DNA of 64,000 nt. Origin: Nectonema munidae (Eukaryota > Nematomorpha > Nectonematoida > Nectonematidae). The notes below the pieces were generated by a model. The model was not told where the DNA came from, did not search any database, and worked only from the letters and a program-made list of their open reading frames with translations. Numbering within the stretch: the stretch's first letter is position 1; each line of letters starts with the position of its first letter. The stretch spans positions 124,001 to 188,000 of the forward strand of contig JAUIRK010000903.1 of NCBI GenBank assembly GCA_030549495.1, given 5' to 3'. The position numbers and the translations under genes are program-made. Positions 21,910-33,139 of the stretch are shown here, in pieces.

Positions 21910-22607
21910 TTGATAAAAGTATCAGGAAATATATATGAAATCCTGGCAGTAGTGTGAGAACTTAGATATGTTTCTCTATTTTCAAAAAGGAACTTGCTCC
22001 AAAAAAATATAAAAATTAAATTGGGTTAGCGATATATGATCAGATGTGAAAAGTGCCTATCATATCATTTAAGGAATGTGTGGAGACATGCCTACTATAT
22101 ACACTATACAAGTTCTATAGGAGTATTCAAATATCTAGCTATGAAAGAGTGAGAATTCAGGATCTACATAAATAATAGCGCAAGTTGAATATTATCTTTG
22201 TTATGTAACAAGCGATATACGCATACAGGATATGTGCCGTTAGGACATATATGCTTTTATTTTTTACAGAATTTTAGTTTTCTTTTTAGAAGAAATGACT
22301 AACTCTTTCATTTCTTTTTCTTAGTAATCGCATAACAGTTTTTGTTTCTCTTTTGAATTAAAGACTCAAATTTAGAGTAGATGTTCAATTTGCAAGGTAA
22401 AGAAGAAAATTAAATCATTAAGGTAAAACGTACTTACGATTTAAAGTGAAGTTTCTTTGGATAATTTTATGCATTTTTGTTGCTTTTTTTGCCGAATCAA
22501 AAAGAATTTTCAAAAAACCATATGCTTTGTGAAATTTATATTTTTATATAAGTTTATATTGATTTTGAAAGATCACACTTATAGGAACTGAAGACCAATG
22601 CTTGTCG
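21910..22607. other. No gene seen
   Basis: AT-rich and without motifs, ending where the second copy of the 1.6-kb repeat begins. Confidence 0.5.
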
Positions 22608-24215
22608 ATCCTAGAATATGGCATGAAAAAAGGAATACAAATAAAATTGCACCATATTTATTTTTATATTGAAACAAGATGAAGAAATTTTGAGAAATAA
22701 GTATAAATTTCTTAAATTATTTCCCCAAAAATTTGTGCTTTAAGTTTACTTCTTGATATGCTTTGAATCAAAATAGATTCACTGGCAAATAATTCAAGGA
22801 CCAAATTCCTATTCTATTTTGTGATGTGCTTGCCGCCAAAATATTACGCTTGAAACAAACCTTAAAGAAGAATATAAAATATGAAATAGATTGAATATGT
22901 TAAATAAACAAATTAACTTGACTTAGTAAAAACTTAATTCTAAAAAAAACACGAATAACGCTTCATCTGTAGAGCAATTATGTAATGTATATATCAGGGA
23001 TTTTCAAACTTTTGACATTCGTGACCTCTTAAATAAAAGTTTCAAACTCATGTGACCCCCTACTTCGGGTTTACTATCAGGAGCTTAATTTTTTTAATTT
23101 TCTGTGATGGAGAGGGTAGAAAAAACTAAAAAATATTTGAAAATTCTGTAATTATTTTTTAGCAAATTTAGTCACACTGATCCAACTTAAATTTACAAAA
23201 AAACATAGATAGGTTTGAACACGCTATCCAACCTAACTCGTGAGATGCCTGATGCTCCATTTCAGCAGCAAACTTTGAAATTCGTGGTCGAAAATTTGTT
23301 AGAGTCTCATCTCATCTTCAAGATCCAATCTGTTCTTATTCTTTGTTTTTATATTGTCAAGAGATCCTGCGCCACATAAGTAGGTAGAAGCAAATGGAAC
23401 AAGGACACGTAAAGCTATCATGCTGACTTTAGAGTATGACTGATACATAGCGCACCAGAACTGAGCCACGGATTTTACCTTAAAGAGATCACTAGCTGAA
23501 GGTCAGTCCTTAGATCCAGAAATTCATCTTGGATATCATCTGGTATGCTGGATACACCAAGTTCAGTACAAAATGGGTCCCTTACCAGGGCCTCCTGTTC
23601 CTGCGATAGCGCAGGGAAGTAACGCTAGACTTCATTTTCTCAAGACTGAAGATATTTGGTAATCTCATCCTTGAGGACAGTTTGATCTAAAACTCATCCA
23701 TCACTCCACAAAGTTTGTCAAACAAAACTATGTTTTGAAAATTGGTTTTTCGACACCAGTCCTGCGGTTTGAAAACAAAGGCTCTAAGACTATCTTGAAA
23801 AAAGAAAATATGTGTTTCTTTCCTTGAAGCTTCAAATTTAGCTTGTTCAGCTGGTCAAAAATGTCAGCTAGGTAAGCAACCCTTTTATTCTAAGTGAGCT
23901 AAAAGATCTTTTCTTTATTGAGTCTCAAGGAATAGCTTTATTTCATCTTTCATTTCAAAGACACGATTAATAACTTTTCCTTTCGACAAACAACATACTG
24001 TTGTGTAAAGGACTTCGTGGTCAGCATTCATGCATTTGCATAGTTCTTTAAATAGGCAAGTATTGAGTGCTTGAGTCTTTACATAATTTACAATTTTGAT
24101 TGCAGATTCAAGCACTTCCTGCAGCGAAGCAGGGAGAGTCTCAACGGCGAGAGTATACTGGTAAATCATCAGGTGGATGCACTTTCCTTGAGGTGCTTTT
24201 TCAGTATCGAGTAGA
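22608..24215. repeat. Long dispersed repeat, copy 2
   Basis: A direct repeat of 1-1618. Its left edge is visible: GATCCTAGAATATGGCATG begins right after CTTGTC, while copy 1 begins at the window edge. The right edge is near GAGTAG at 24208-24215, after which the two copies diverge completely. Confidence 0.9.
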
Positions 24216-24253
24216 TCCCTCTCGAGATATTTCGACCTTAATGTCTTTTTCAA
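22995..24253 (-). mobile_element. hAT remnant, ZBED5/SCAND3-like, second copy
   Basis: It has the same terminus at 22995 (CAGGGATTTTCAAAC) and the same minus-strand blocks: MIYQYTLAVETLPASLQEVL, NTCLFKELCKCMNADHEVLY, KGKVINRVFEMKDEIKLFLE. Unlike copy 1 it stops after this middle region; the BED finger and first-aspartate region are absent. Stops and frame changes are shared with copy 1 in the C-terminal part, so the element was already dead when it was duplicated. Confidence 0.85.
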
Positions 24254-24639
24254 GAATAAGAATAGAAATAAATAAAGAGCATATAAAAATTATATAAAAA
24301 TTTTTTTTTTCATTATAAATCATAGATACTTTTGAGAAGAATATAAAATAATAAATATAATTTGTTAGCAAAATTTGTGCTTGGCTCAATAAAATGTCTT
24401 TGCGGGAGTTATGGCGCCAGCGAGCATATGGTTGGGCATTACTGATGTAGGAGCATGAAAATGTAATTGGTAAATTAGAAATTTTTGACCAATAAAATAT
24501 TTTACAATGAATAGTATTTTATAAAAAAAATGATAAAAGTTGTAAAAAAAATTTAAGAGCTTAAACAGCGTTCTGATATATTTAATAGAATTATTTTTGT
24601 TTAAGTTAAAAATTAAAGTTTAGTTATATGCCTGATTAA

Positions 24640-24745
24640 AATTCCGCCGGGCAGTTATCCTACTCGGGTTGTTGCCCGTCAGGCAAATGTTTTATTGAGA
24701 AATTGTCGGGCAAATCTCTATCGGACAATTGTCCGGGTACCGTGT
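24640..24745. other. GC-rich patch with repeated CGGGCA/TGCCCG
   Basis: In AT-rich surroundings, CCGGGCAG, ACTCGGGTTG, TTGCCCGTCAGGCAAA, GTCGGGCAAA and GTCCGGGTACC occur within 100 bases, giving several short inverted pairings. It could be a transposon terminus or a structured SINE head. Confidence 0.4.
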
Positions 24746-24864
24746 AAAACGCCAAAACTTGTGACTCTGAGAGTTGAAAGTATGATGCGAAAAATATGTT
24801 GTTTGATGATAGACTAGAGATTCAAAAGCTGATGAAAAGACTGGACCTGTAGGATACAATTGTT

Positions 24865-25140
24865 GAAACCGTACAAAGATTAGGGTGTTTAGGAAATATC
24901 CAGAGAAAAAATGACGATGAAAATATCAAACAAGCATGGAATTTCAAATTTGAAGGTATTAAAGAAAAAGTGAGGTCTAAGTTGTGTTAGAAAGCAAAGA
25001 TGAAGAAAATTTCCATCAAAGATGTTTTAAAAACTAAAGGATGCGCACAAATGAACGAAGTGCTAAATCGTAGAAGGAAAGAAAGTAACACCTAGTAATA
25101 ATAGGGAAAAAATACTGACTATAGCAAATAATAATAATGA
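24865..25140 (+). pseudogene. LINE C-terminal end
   Basis: The plus strand reads VQRLGCLGNIQRKNDDENIK, QAWNFKFEGIKEKVRSKL and KISIKDVLKTKGCAQMNEVL, matching the LRWLGHVQRKDDE...GRPKLSW...RTKWR end of RTE-like LINEs. The following GAAAGTAACACC...GGGAAAAAATACTGACTATA and AATAATAATAATGA tail closely resembles the LINE end at 51250-51320, so they belong to the same subfamily. Confidence 0.65.
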
Positions 25141-25149
25141 AAGGAACAC

Positions 25150-26160
25150 ACATGAGACACATTTTTTATATTTTTTTTATATGAAAATTTTTTAAGCGTT
25201 AGTGCAAACTTCTTTCAGTTTTAAAAAAATTGTCCACACTAGGATTTTGTAAAAACGCAAACACCAAAATTTTGTGTTGACAACTTGCAGTCTCAAAAAT
25301 GGAATCTTAAGGCTGTAACCCTCTAAAATGATGCCAAATATTCAACAAACAATCGTTTAATTATAAAGACATTTACCAGAATCAGTTTTGATTTATAATA
25401 AGAAATACTTGACAGCTTCTTTTTTCAAAAATATAATTATATATAAATTGCGCTGAAAAAGAAAGCGAGAGATTTGTTTTCAAAATTGTATTCGTCAAAG
25501 GGCTAAGCCATGGCAACATTCTCAGAAAGTTTTACACAACATGGAGGAATAGAGTTATTTGTATAAGGATGACTATCCGTACATTTCTGAAGAAGGGAGA
25601 AGATGTTTTTAAAAGGTTAAGCTTTAAGCATGATTCATTGGAGAAGATATCCATGTGTAGATTGCCATCACTGGAAGAAGCAATGAAGATATCATCGCCA
25701 TCAAAGATTCCAGTAATCAATGCGTTGTATAGACGAGCCTAAAATGGGTATGCGTTAGAAATAGTTGACAAACTTAAATTTACAGATCTGATCGTAATCA
25801 TCATGAAAAAATCCTAACGACTTAAGATAGTTAGAAATGAAGGCTGTGTTTAATAGCTAAATTAATTTATTATACATGAAACCCAAAAGTTCCAAGACAT
25901 GCATTGCATATATGGATTGGAAAAGTCAGAGTTATACAGATAAAATTGGAACAAATAAAGCAAATTACTAATAGTTGGTTATTTAATTGTTAAGTTAATA
26001 TGTAAACAATTATAGCTAACTAAAATTTAAAATCATGGGGAAAGTGTAAACTTTGTCAGAAATTTTATGTTATAATACTTTCTGGGTTTTAAATTGAAGT
26101 TTTGGAGCCAAGGAATAAACAGTTGTATCATGCGATATCCACAAGGAATCACTCTTTCTA
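25150..26160. other. No gene supported
   Basis: Short frames only. The plus strand at 25515-25735 has an 80-codon stretch with Ser/Lys-rich character but no motif that I recognise. Confidence 0.4.
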
Positions 26161-26520
26161 AAGCAAAGAGAGGAAGGGAGAGCGTCTAACTACAAAAGTG
26201 AAATCAAATTCAAGACCTCATAAAAAAGTGAATTCCTTACATGAGTTTCGTAAACAGATCTTTTTGAATGGCGCAAGTCCGCCACAACCAAATACTGTGA
26301 AGAATAGGCAGCGACGAGGTAGTTGCTATCTGCATTATAAACTAAGTGGTTGCAAGCACCTTTTCCGAAAACACGAGTGTATGCGCAAATATACTCAACG
26401 GCGGAGCACTGCCGAAGATCCAAGAGCGAGACATCGCCAGAAAGCAGGCCAAAAGCAACGCATCGAGAAGCATCAATGGAGCAGGAAGAAGTCGGGCAAT
26501 TGAAAATTCTTAATAAGCAA
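26160..26520. other. GC-richer unexplained patch
   Basis: All of 26198-26503 is open on the plus strand (101 codons, very basic, rich in Arg/His/Lys), with two overlapping frames also open (26350-26601 plus; 26423-26190 minus). Base composition is clearly higher in GC than the flanks. No family is recognised. It could be a fragment of a host exon, a retroelement or captured foreign DNA. Confidence 0.35.
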
Positions 26521-26599
26521 GATATACCTATGAAGTGTATGAATAGGCATCATATGTCTAATCAGTTTCGTATGTATAGAATTTTAAGGAGTTTCCTCT

Positions 26600-27480
26600 A
26601 ATTTTTAAATGGAACTCTCAAATCCCCATTTTCCCATGAAATTTCCCAGAAATCCTATGAAATTTTTATTATAGCTTTTCAAGTTCAAGTCAATCTTTTT
26701 TATTTTAAGGTTCAACTTGATTTTTTTATAATTATTTTAATTTAAAATATTCATATTTTAACACTATTTTTATTGTTTTTGAAAATATTATGGAGAGAAG
26801 GATAAACATTGTATTACACCTTTTTTTACAAATAATTATTTTTTTTATATAAATTTAAAGAAAATTGCTCTAAGGTTCTGGATTTTTATCACAAAATTAA
26901 TATCGAGATTAAAGGATACAAGTATAGCTCGCTTCTTTTTTAAGAAATTACTATTATGGCACTATAAATGAATTCTTATAGAATCAATGATTGATGGATT
27001 TCCCATATTCTATGTAATTTTTTACTCAAAAATAAATATGTGTAAGTTATTGCAGGAGATAAATGATATATTGCAATAAAATAGAAAATATATATTTGAA
27101 AATATAGGCAATTTTTCCCACAATTTAATTTTGCAAGACATTATGCCTCGGAGGCTTACTAAACGAAGTGTTCTATGAGTTTTACAATAGCACCAGGATG
27201 ATTGATATGATAAGGATAAAACATAGAAACATGCCACGGAAATTGTTTGAAATGGAACAACATTCTTGATAGTGACCTATACTTATCTTGGTTTTGCTTC
27301 TTAGCATTTCTAGAGTCCATTAACGGAATCACTGATGCCATTTTATACACTAAAATATCAGATTTGTATCTGTTAGAAAATAGAACGGTCACCATATTTG
27401 AGTTCATTACCACTGCAATATTTCTGCAATACAGCTTGGACCAGATATCTATTTCTTAAAAAGTCCTATCCCCTCAGCAG
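26600..27480. other. No gene supported
   Basis: AT-rich. Antisense frames overlap at 27159-27459 (84 codons minus, 70 codons plus) without motifs. Confidence 0.4.
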
Positions 27481-28140
27481 TGGGACAGGCAATCCCGATG
27501 GAAAGTGACCCTGTTGGAGGATGTGATGAGCAAGATTCCTCATTGCCACTGAGAACCTAAATGGCTGACAGAGTTGTCAATCATGATAACAAAAAATGAC
27601 GAATTCAGCTGGCTGGACTGAGTATACCGTTCAGAAATTGCTGGATAAGACTTTCAGTGAAAATAGGAAGTTGCATTTTTAACTCATATATAACAGGCCT
27701 TAAATACTCCCTTATAAGAATATGAAGAATTAAAATAACCTGATGTGTACTGTCAAGGTTCGCTGTTTTAAGAATTGGGTAGCAGGGAAAAAAGAACAGG
27801 ATGATTGGATTAGGTGAAAAATCCGCTTGTGGTCACTACTTATGAGTCAGTAGTATTAACTGTTGCCAAAGATGAACTGAAGGAAATCAGAAAAAGCAGA
27901 GGACTGAAACTTAAGCACCTATTGATAGATATGACTTCATTCTGGTTGTCCTTTCCGAAAAGAATAATCATTACAACAAAAACAATCTGCTGGTTTCCCT
28001 GTTATGAGTATTCCCAAAGCATAAAAAGACAGCGGCGAATTCACACATGGGGGGGGGGGGGGGGGTAGTGGGGATTGAGGGTATGCCTATCAACCCTTCA
28101 ACCTGGTACAAGGAACATAATGATCAACACCATACACGGG
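27480..28140. other. GC-richer unexplained patch with poly-G tract
   Basis: Composition rises again. A plus frame of 84 codons (27814-28068) includes TVAKDELKEIRKSRGLKLKH. It runs into a 17-base poly-G tract at 28049-28065, which encodes only Gly and is not credible as protein. Unidentified. Confidence 0.35.
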
Positions 28141-28499
28141 CTTCCTACAGATATTTTGTTTATAGAAGTTTTCTTATTTTTGCTTATATTTGCATTTGAA
28201 TAAAAACTACTTCTGAAAGTTTAATGTTATTTTATATACTTTTGAAAATAAAATTAATAAATTATTCGTTTTTTAACATTTAAATACATTTTTATCAATG
28301 AATATTCTTTTAAATAATCAAATCTCCTCTTAAATACTGAAGACGTGCCTCGATCTCATTAAAAACGATTGTACGATTTGAATTCTATTAAATTATTATT
28401 TGAAAAAATGATATATACTATCATTTCTTTAAAAATAAATTTAGATTATATTCAAGTGGAATCTTTTATGAATCATTTATTCTAAAATTATGAATTAAC

Positions 28500-29000
28500 T
28501 TGAAAATAAAAATTTTGCTGAAATTTTTCTTGATTTATCCAAAGCCTTCACTATTTTGCATAAGATATTACCTTCCAAACTTTCTTTTTATCGATTTTTT
28601 TCAAAATCTAACAAATTCTTCAAACCACACTTCTCTAATAGACTCTAGGAACCACTATTATATTAAATCAATGTTCCACATGGATCAATTTTTTAAATAT
28701 TTATGAATGATATACTTTTTGTATTTAGTAGTATTATAGAGATAGTGCTCCTGCTGAAGACATAACGGTTATTTCAAGAAAGAAATGTCGGATTATAAAC
28801 TCTTATATTGAAAATTGTTGAATGGTTGGTTAGTAATAAACTTATTTTAAATAAAATGAAATCTTAAAATTTTTTAATTAAACGAAAACATGAAATTTCT
28901 ACTAGTAAAAAAATTGATTATTTTGATCTCAAAAATTTACTACTTTGAATTTATTGGGTTTACAAATTCATTTTACTCTATCTTAGACTATTCATATTAA
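28500..29000 (+). pseudogene. LINE reverse transcriptase fragment (Jockey/CR1-like)
   Basis: The plus strand reads IFLDLSKAFTILHKILPSKL (RT motif FLDLSKAFDTVDH), then after frame changes INVPHGSIF-IFMNDILFVF (decayed GVPQGSILGPLLF-I-INDL) and IVEWLVSNKLILNKMKS (the VNEWL-ANKLSLN-NKT block). The order is right for one RT domain. Endonuclease and tail are absent. Confidence 0.68.
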
Positions 29001-29082
29001 TTACCCCGTTACTAAACTCCGTGGACCTCTATTTCATCATACAAATCGCACCTTTAATACAAACATAGGCTACAAACCTGAG

Positions 29083-29462
29083 ATGAGAATGATTAGGATG
29101 ATGTGCAGAAAGACGCTGAAAGATAGGATTGCCAACGATGTGTTGAGAAAGAAAATTAGAATTGAGGATATAGAAGTGCATTTAGAAGAGAATAGATTAC
29201 GTTGGTTTGGTCATGTCGAAAGGATGTCCGAAGGGAACGTTGTAAAGAAGATAAAAGATGAATTGATTGATGAAAAGATGAAGACCAAAGAAAGCATGGA
29301 ATGAAGTGATTCATCACGATATGGAAAAAAGAATGCTTGTGCGAAGTGATACTATAGAATATAATGGCGTAATTGTTGCAGCAAACTGGTTGACCCCGAA
29401 TTTTGGGAAGGAACAATAACCAGGCTTAGAAGGCAAAATGGATGATGATGATGATGATGATG
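29083..29462 (+). pseudogene. RTE-like LINE C-terminus with GATGAT tail
   Basis: The frame reads MRMIRMMCRKTLKDRIANDV, then RIEDIEVHLEENRLRWFGHV and ERMSEGNVVKKI, a standard LINE C-terminal block (MRW-CG-T-KDRI...ENRLRWFGHV-R). It ends in GATGATGATGATGATGATG at 29441-29462, the usual tail. It is a 5'-truncated insertion, as is normal for LINEs. Confidence 0.8.
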
Positions 29463-29464
29463 AA

Positions 29465-30240
29465 ATCGCACCTTAATAAAAAATCATTGGAATCTTACGC
29501 TCAACAATCCTGTAAGAAGAGTGATTATGATTAATTTTTTTTATTTAATTCCTGCATAACATTGGCCGCTTTTAATCTTATTCTTTCCTGGATCATTTCA
29601 AAGCGGTTCACGAGGCTTAATATTTGAAAGTTTTTTTTCTTTTACTATATTTACAGAATACAATTTTTATTTTATTTTGTTTTCATTTCATTCATTGTAT
29701 TTAACGACGCTATTTTCTTTACACAATATTATTTTGAAATAAACACTGCACTATTACTACAACTACTAATAAAAAAAATAAAACTCTATTTTTTAAGAAA
29801 ATCTTGGATAAGGACTGGAATTTATGCCAAAGAATAATTTTTTTATCAGAAAATATTATTTCCAGTATTACTCTGTGGGAATCAACTGGGCAAATTTCTT
29901 CTCGAGGGTTTTTCAAAATGTTTATTCCGTTAAAATTGAAAACTGCACTTTTCTATCTAAAGAAGATGACGAAAAGTAGGGCAAAGAAGAAGCAGCAGCA
30001 CATCATATCTATGTGTAGAAAGCGTGATGAATGCAAGATTGTAACATAACTGATTTACGATTTTTATCATCAGTCACATGTGCAAACTAATGAAAGTGAT
30101 TGCTACATGATGTTCGTATAAGAATTATAAAAAATGTATAATCAATTACGTATATTTAGTCTTTCTTAGGCCTAGTTCATTGAAAAAAACTTTTAAAATA
30201 TTCTTTTCCTTTTAACGAGTTTGTATTTAATTTGAACATC
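29465..30240. other. No gene seen
   Basis: AT-rich spacer. The 81-codon plus frame at 29804-30049 has no recognisable motif and overlaps an antisense frame. Confidence 0.45.
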
Positions 30241-31785
30241 TATTTGAAAGAACAGAGGCGTTCCGCTGATAAAGTTAAATGTCTAATCAATCCTAAGAAA
30301 ATTCCAGTAGCATCTTCCACTCTACTAAACGATCACGCGTGGACTTATCTGTAAATCAAAAACGGGAGATATGCATGTACAAAGCAGATCACCCCAGATC
30401 CACTCAACACGAGATAGCTTCACGCTTTTCAAATATTTATCAAATAATCATTGGCCGTTCGACAATAAGTGATTTTGTCTAAAAAAGAAAAGTGTTGAAT
30501 ATGGATACGAATGAAACAAGTGTACTTAGCTTGCGTAGTGAAAAACATCAAGCAATGGAAAGTGATCAGAATGATCTTCAAAATTATGATCCAGAAAACA
30601 TCTATAACATGGATGAAACTGGCCTCTTTTTTCGTTTGGAACCGAATGCTACTCTCGCAACTGGAGCCATGAAAAGTAAGAAAAAGAACGTCTTACAGTG
30701 ACACTTTGTGCCAACGCTAGTGGCACACACAAACTTAAACTGAAAAATTCTGGCAAAAATTTCGATCCCAAAGTTTATTGTGATTATTATTCAAATAAGT
30801 CAGCCTGGATGACCACAATTATTTTTTGATTAGGCTTAAAGACTTTGACAGACTCATGAGAGATGCCAAAAAACAAGTGATTCTACTATGCGATAATGCC
30901 ACCAGTCACAAACAAGCTGGACTAAAGCTCACAAACACCAGGATAGTTTTTTTGCCACCAAACTCCACTTCACACATCCAACCAATGGCATCTATGTAAC
31001 TTTAAATTACATTATCGTAAATTCATTGCACGCCATTTCATCCAATGTATTGATGATAAAGAAGATTTGAAAGTAAAAGTAAGCACTTGGTATGGTATAT
31101 AATGCCTGGGGTTTGGTTGAACAGACTACAGTCGTAAATTGTTGGAGACATACAGGCATTCTTGCTAAATCTTACCTTACAATGAATGTGACACATGTTG
31201 ATGAACATAGAGATACAGAAAACACAAATTTATGTGAGTTTCAAGAATTACTCATTCGCCTCGAACCGGTCTTTGAGGAAGTAATGTCAGCAAGCGCTTA
31301 TGCAAATGTTGATGCTAACATTGAAACAGCTGAAATGTTAACTGAGCAACAAATCATCACTTTGATTTCATCTTCTGAAGTAGAAAGTGACAAAAATTTG
31401 AAAGACGATGAATATAAACCTCCAATTACTTTAGTTGAAGCTAGAAAAGCACTTTTAACTGTTCTGAATTTCATTGAGTGCAACCCGAAACTACATTTTC
31501 GTCATCACCAGAATTTAATGGCTTTATACTATGATTTACAACCAAAATCAATTGAAAGTTCGACTTCTATTAAAGATTTTTTTTGAAAAAGCTTGAAAGA
31601 TATTTTTAAATATTTTTATATACTTTTTACACTCTGTTTGACAAGAATATAAATAGTTACGCTTGAGCTGAGTGTTTCTATAGAAATTTGAAGTTACACT
31701 ACAACAAACTTCATTAATCCGACATTTCGTAATCCGACAGAAAAAACTTAGGTACCAACGATGTCGGATTAACGAGGTCTGAGTG
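30241..31785 (+). mobile_element. Tigger/pogo transposon 1
   Basis: It starts with a CENP-B-like helix-turn-helix region (SRVDLSVNQKREICMYKADH, then TQHEIASRFSNIY). After a gap comes IYNMDETGLFFRLEPNATLA (first Asp), then VILLCDNATSHKQA (second Asp) and VFLPPNSTSHIQPMAS (third region), and the C-terminal 164-codon frame with VVNCWRHTGIL. The right terminus at about 31765-31785 reads TTAACGAGGTCTGAGTG followed by TA, i.e. a CA(C/G)TCAGACCTCGTTAA end; its internal repeat ATCCGACA recurs. No left terminus was found. Internal deletions and frame changes make it inactive. Confidence 0.85.
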
Positions 31786-31799
31786 TAGTTATTTCTTTA

Positions 31800-32986
31800 G
31801 TGAATTTCAAAATTTTTTACTTCGTTATCGTCAGTAACGAAAATATCGTTATTTTGCCAACTTTTCTTCGAAGACGTGAATATGCACTAAATAAGTGGTT
31901 GTGATTTGCTGATCACAAAAATGTGTGGAAAATTAGCTTTCTTTATCAATTTTAGATATGCTGTTTAATTTTTATGCTTGATTCGACTAATTTGGCTGGA
32001 GTTGAAGACAATTGAAAAATAATAAATATTTTTAGATATTAGGATAGAAATGGGAAGTGGTCAATTTTGCAATCACCATGCTAGATTATGACTTCTTTTT
32101 TCACATCCAAGTGTAAATCTTATGGAACGTTAGGATGGAGATGGTGAAATAAAAACTAAAGAACAAACATACAGTGCATGTATGATAAAATCTACCTTAT
32201 TTATGAAACATCAATCCTTTTCTATATTTGCTAGTAGTTTTTTTCCATTTTATTCGAGTTTGAATATTTTGAGTACTATTTATATAAATAATAACTTTTC
32301 AACTTCTTTGAAAGGCCCATTTCCAAACTTACATATGTTTATCTAACTTTTGTAACTCTAAATGCCTCTAAAAGAGCTTCAGAATGAAATGTATAATTTC
32401 AAACTTAAGATTAATTGAGATATAATACCTAGATTAAGTATACAAAAATAATAAAAGACTTTCGTAGAAAAAATAGGAAACATCGGTCTGAGAAAACTTG
32501 GTCTCCCATTTGACTATATAGCTCGCAGAAACTGGGCAATTTGAAACAACTAACTAATCAACCAACACTAACTAATCACCTAACTAACTAACTGAATAAA
32601 TCCTTTTTCAAAAAATTTTCTCAAAAGGTTTTTCTGTGATAGAATTTTCCATTCAGTTTTTTAATACGGAGTTTTTAGCTACCGATAAAAGGAGCTAATC
32701 ATATCTTCAATTTAGGCTTGTTGAGATTAACCAGCATTGGTAAGTAATATTGTCATAGCATGAATAATGATTGATATATCGCTATATATCTTTTTGAGGT
32801 TAGATCCCTACCAAAAATTCTAGATCCCCCTGAGTAGAATTAGTGTATTCTGATAACCTTTAATTTATACAAGTACAGGCGTACAAACTTCAAAGCAATT
32901 TCAGAATTTATATCAAAACATATGAAAATATAAATGCATCAAACTTCGTTCGCTATTTTAGTACTTAGAAAAGAGAAAACGTGTGA
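31800..32986. other. No gene seen
   Basis: AT-rich spacer. A degenerate AACT-unit microsatellite lies near 32547-32598. It lies downstream of the WD40 stop; ATTAAA on the minus strand near 32860 could serve as its poly(A) signal. Confidence 0.45.
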
Positions 32987-33136
32987 TCAAAATTTAAAAA
33001 TTAAAGAAACAAACGGAAGAGATTGAGACAAAGTGACATCGTTGTCTTCATCAACATTCCAACACTTAATAAACTTGTCTGAACCAAATGTCACAAGTTT
33101 ATTTTCTTCAGTGAAGCAAATTGTCTTAACTTGAGC
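32987..33136 (-). CDS. WD40-repeat protein, terminal exon
   Basis: The minus strand has a polypyrimidine-AG acceptor (TTTTTTATCCTAG) followed by 49 codons and a TGA. The peptide reads AQVKTICFTEENKLVTFGSD then KFIKCWNVDEDNDVTLSQS, a textbook WD40 blade: V-x-x-I-x-F, L-V-T-x-G-S-D, and I-x-x-W-x-V. Its upstream partner at 51574-51669 ends in HD at a codon boundary, and this exon starts at a codon boundary, so the join supplies the blade's conserved His (KAHD-AQVKTICF). I cannot tell which WD40 gene it is. It is the clearest host-gene exon in the window. Confidence 0.75.
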   Translation of the reverse strand, partial: AQVKTICFTEENKLVTFGSDKFIKCWNVDEDNDVTLSQSLPFVSLIFKF

Positions 33137-33139
33137 CTA

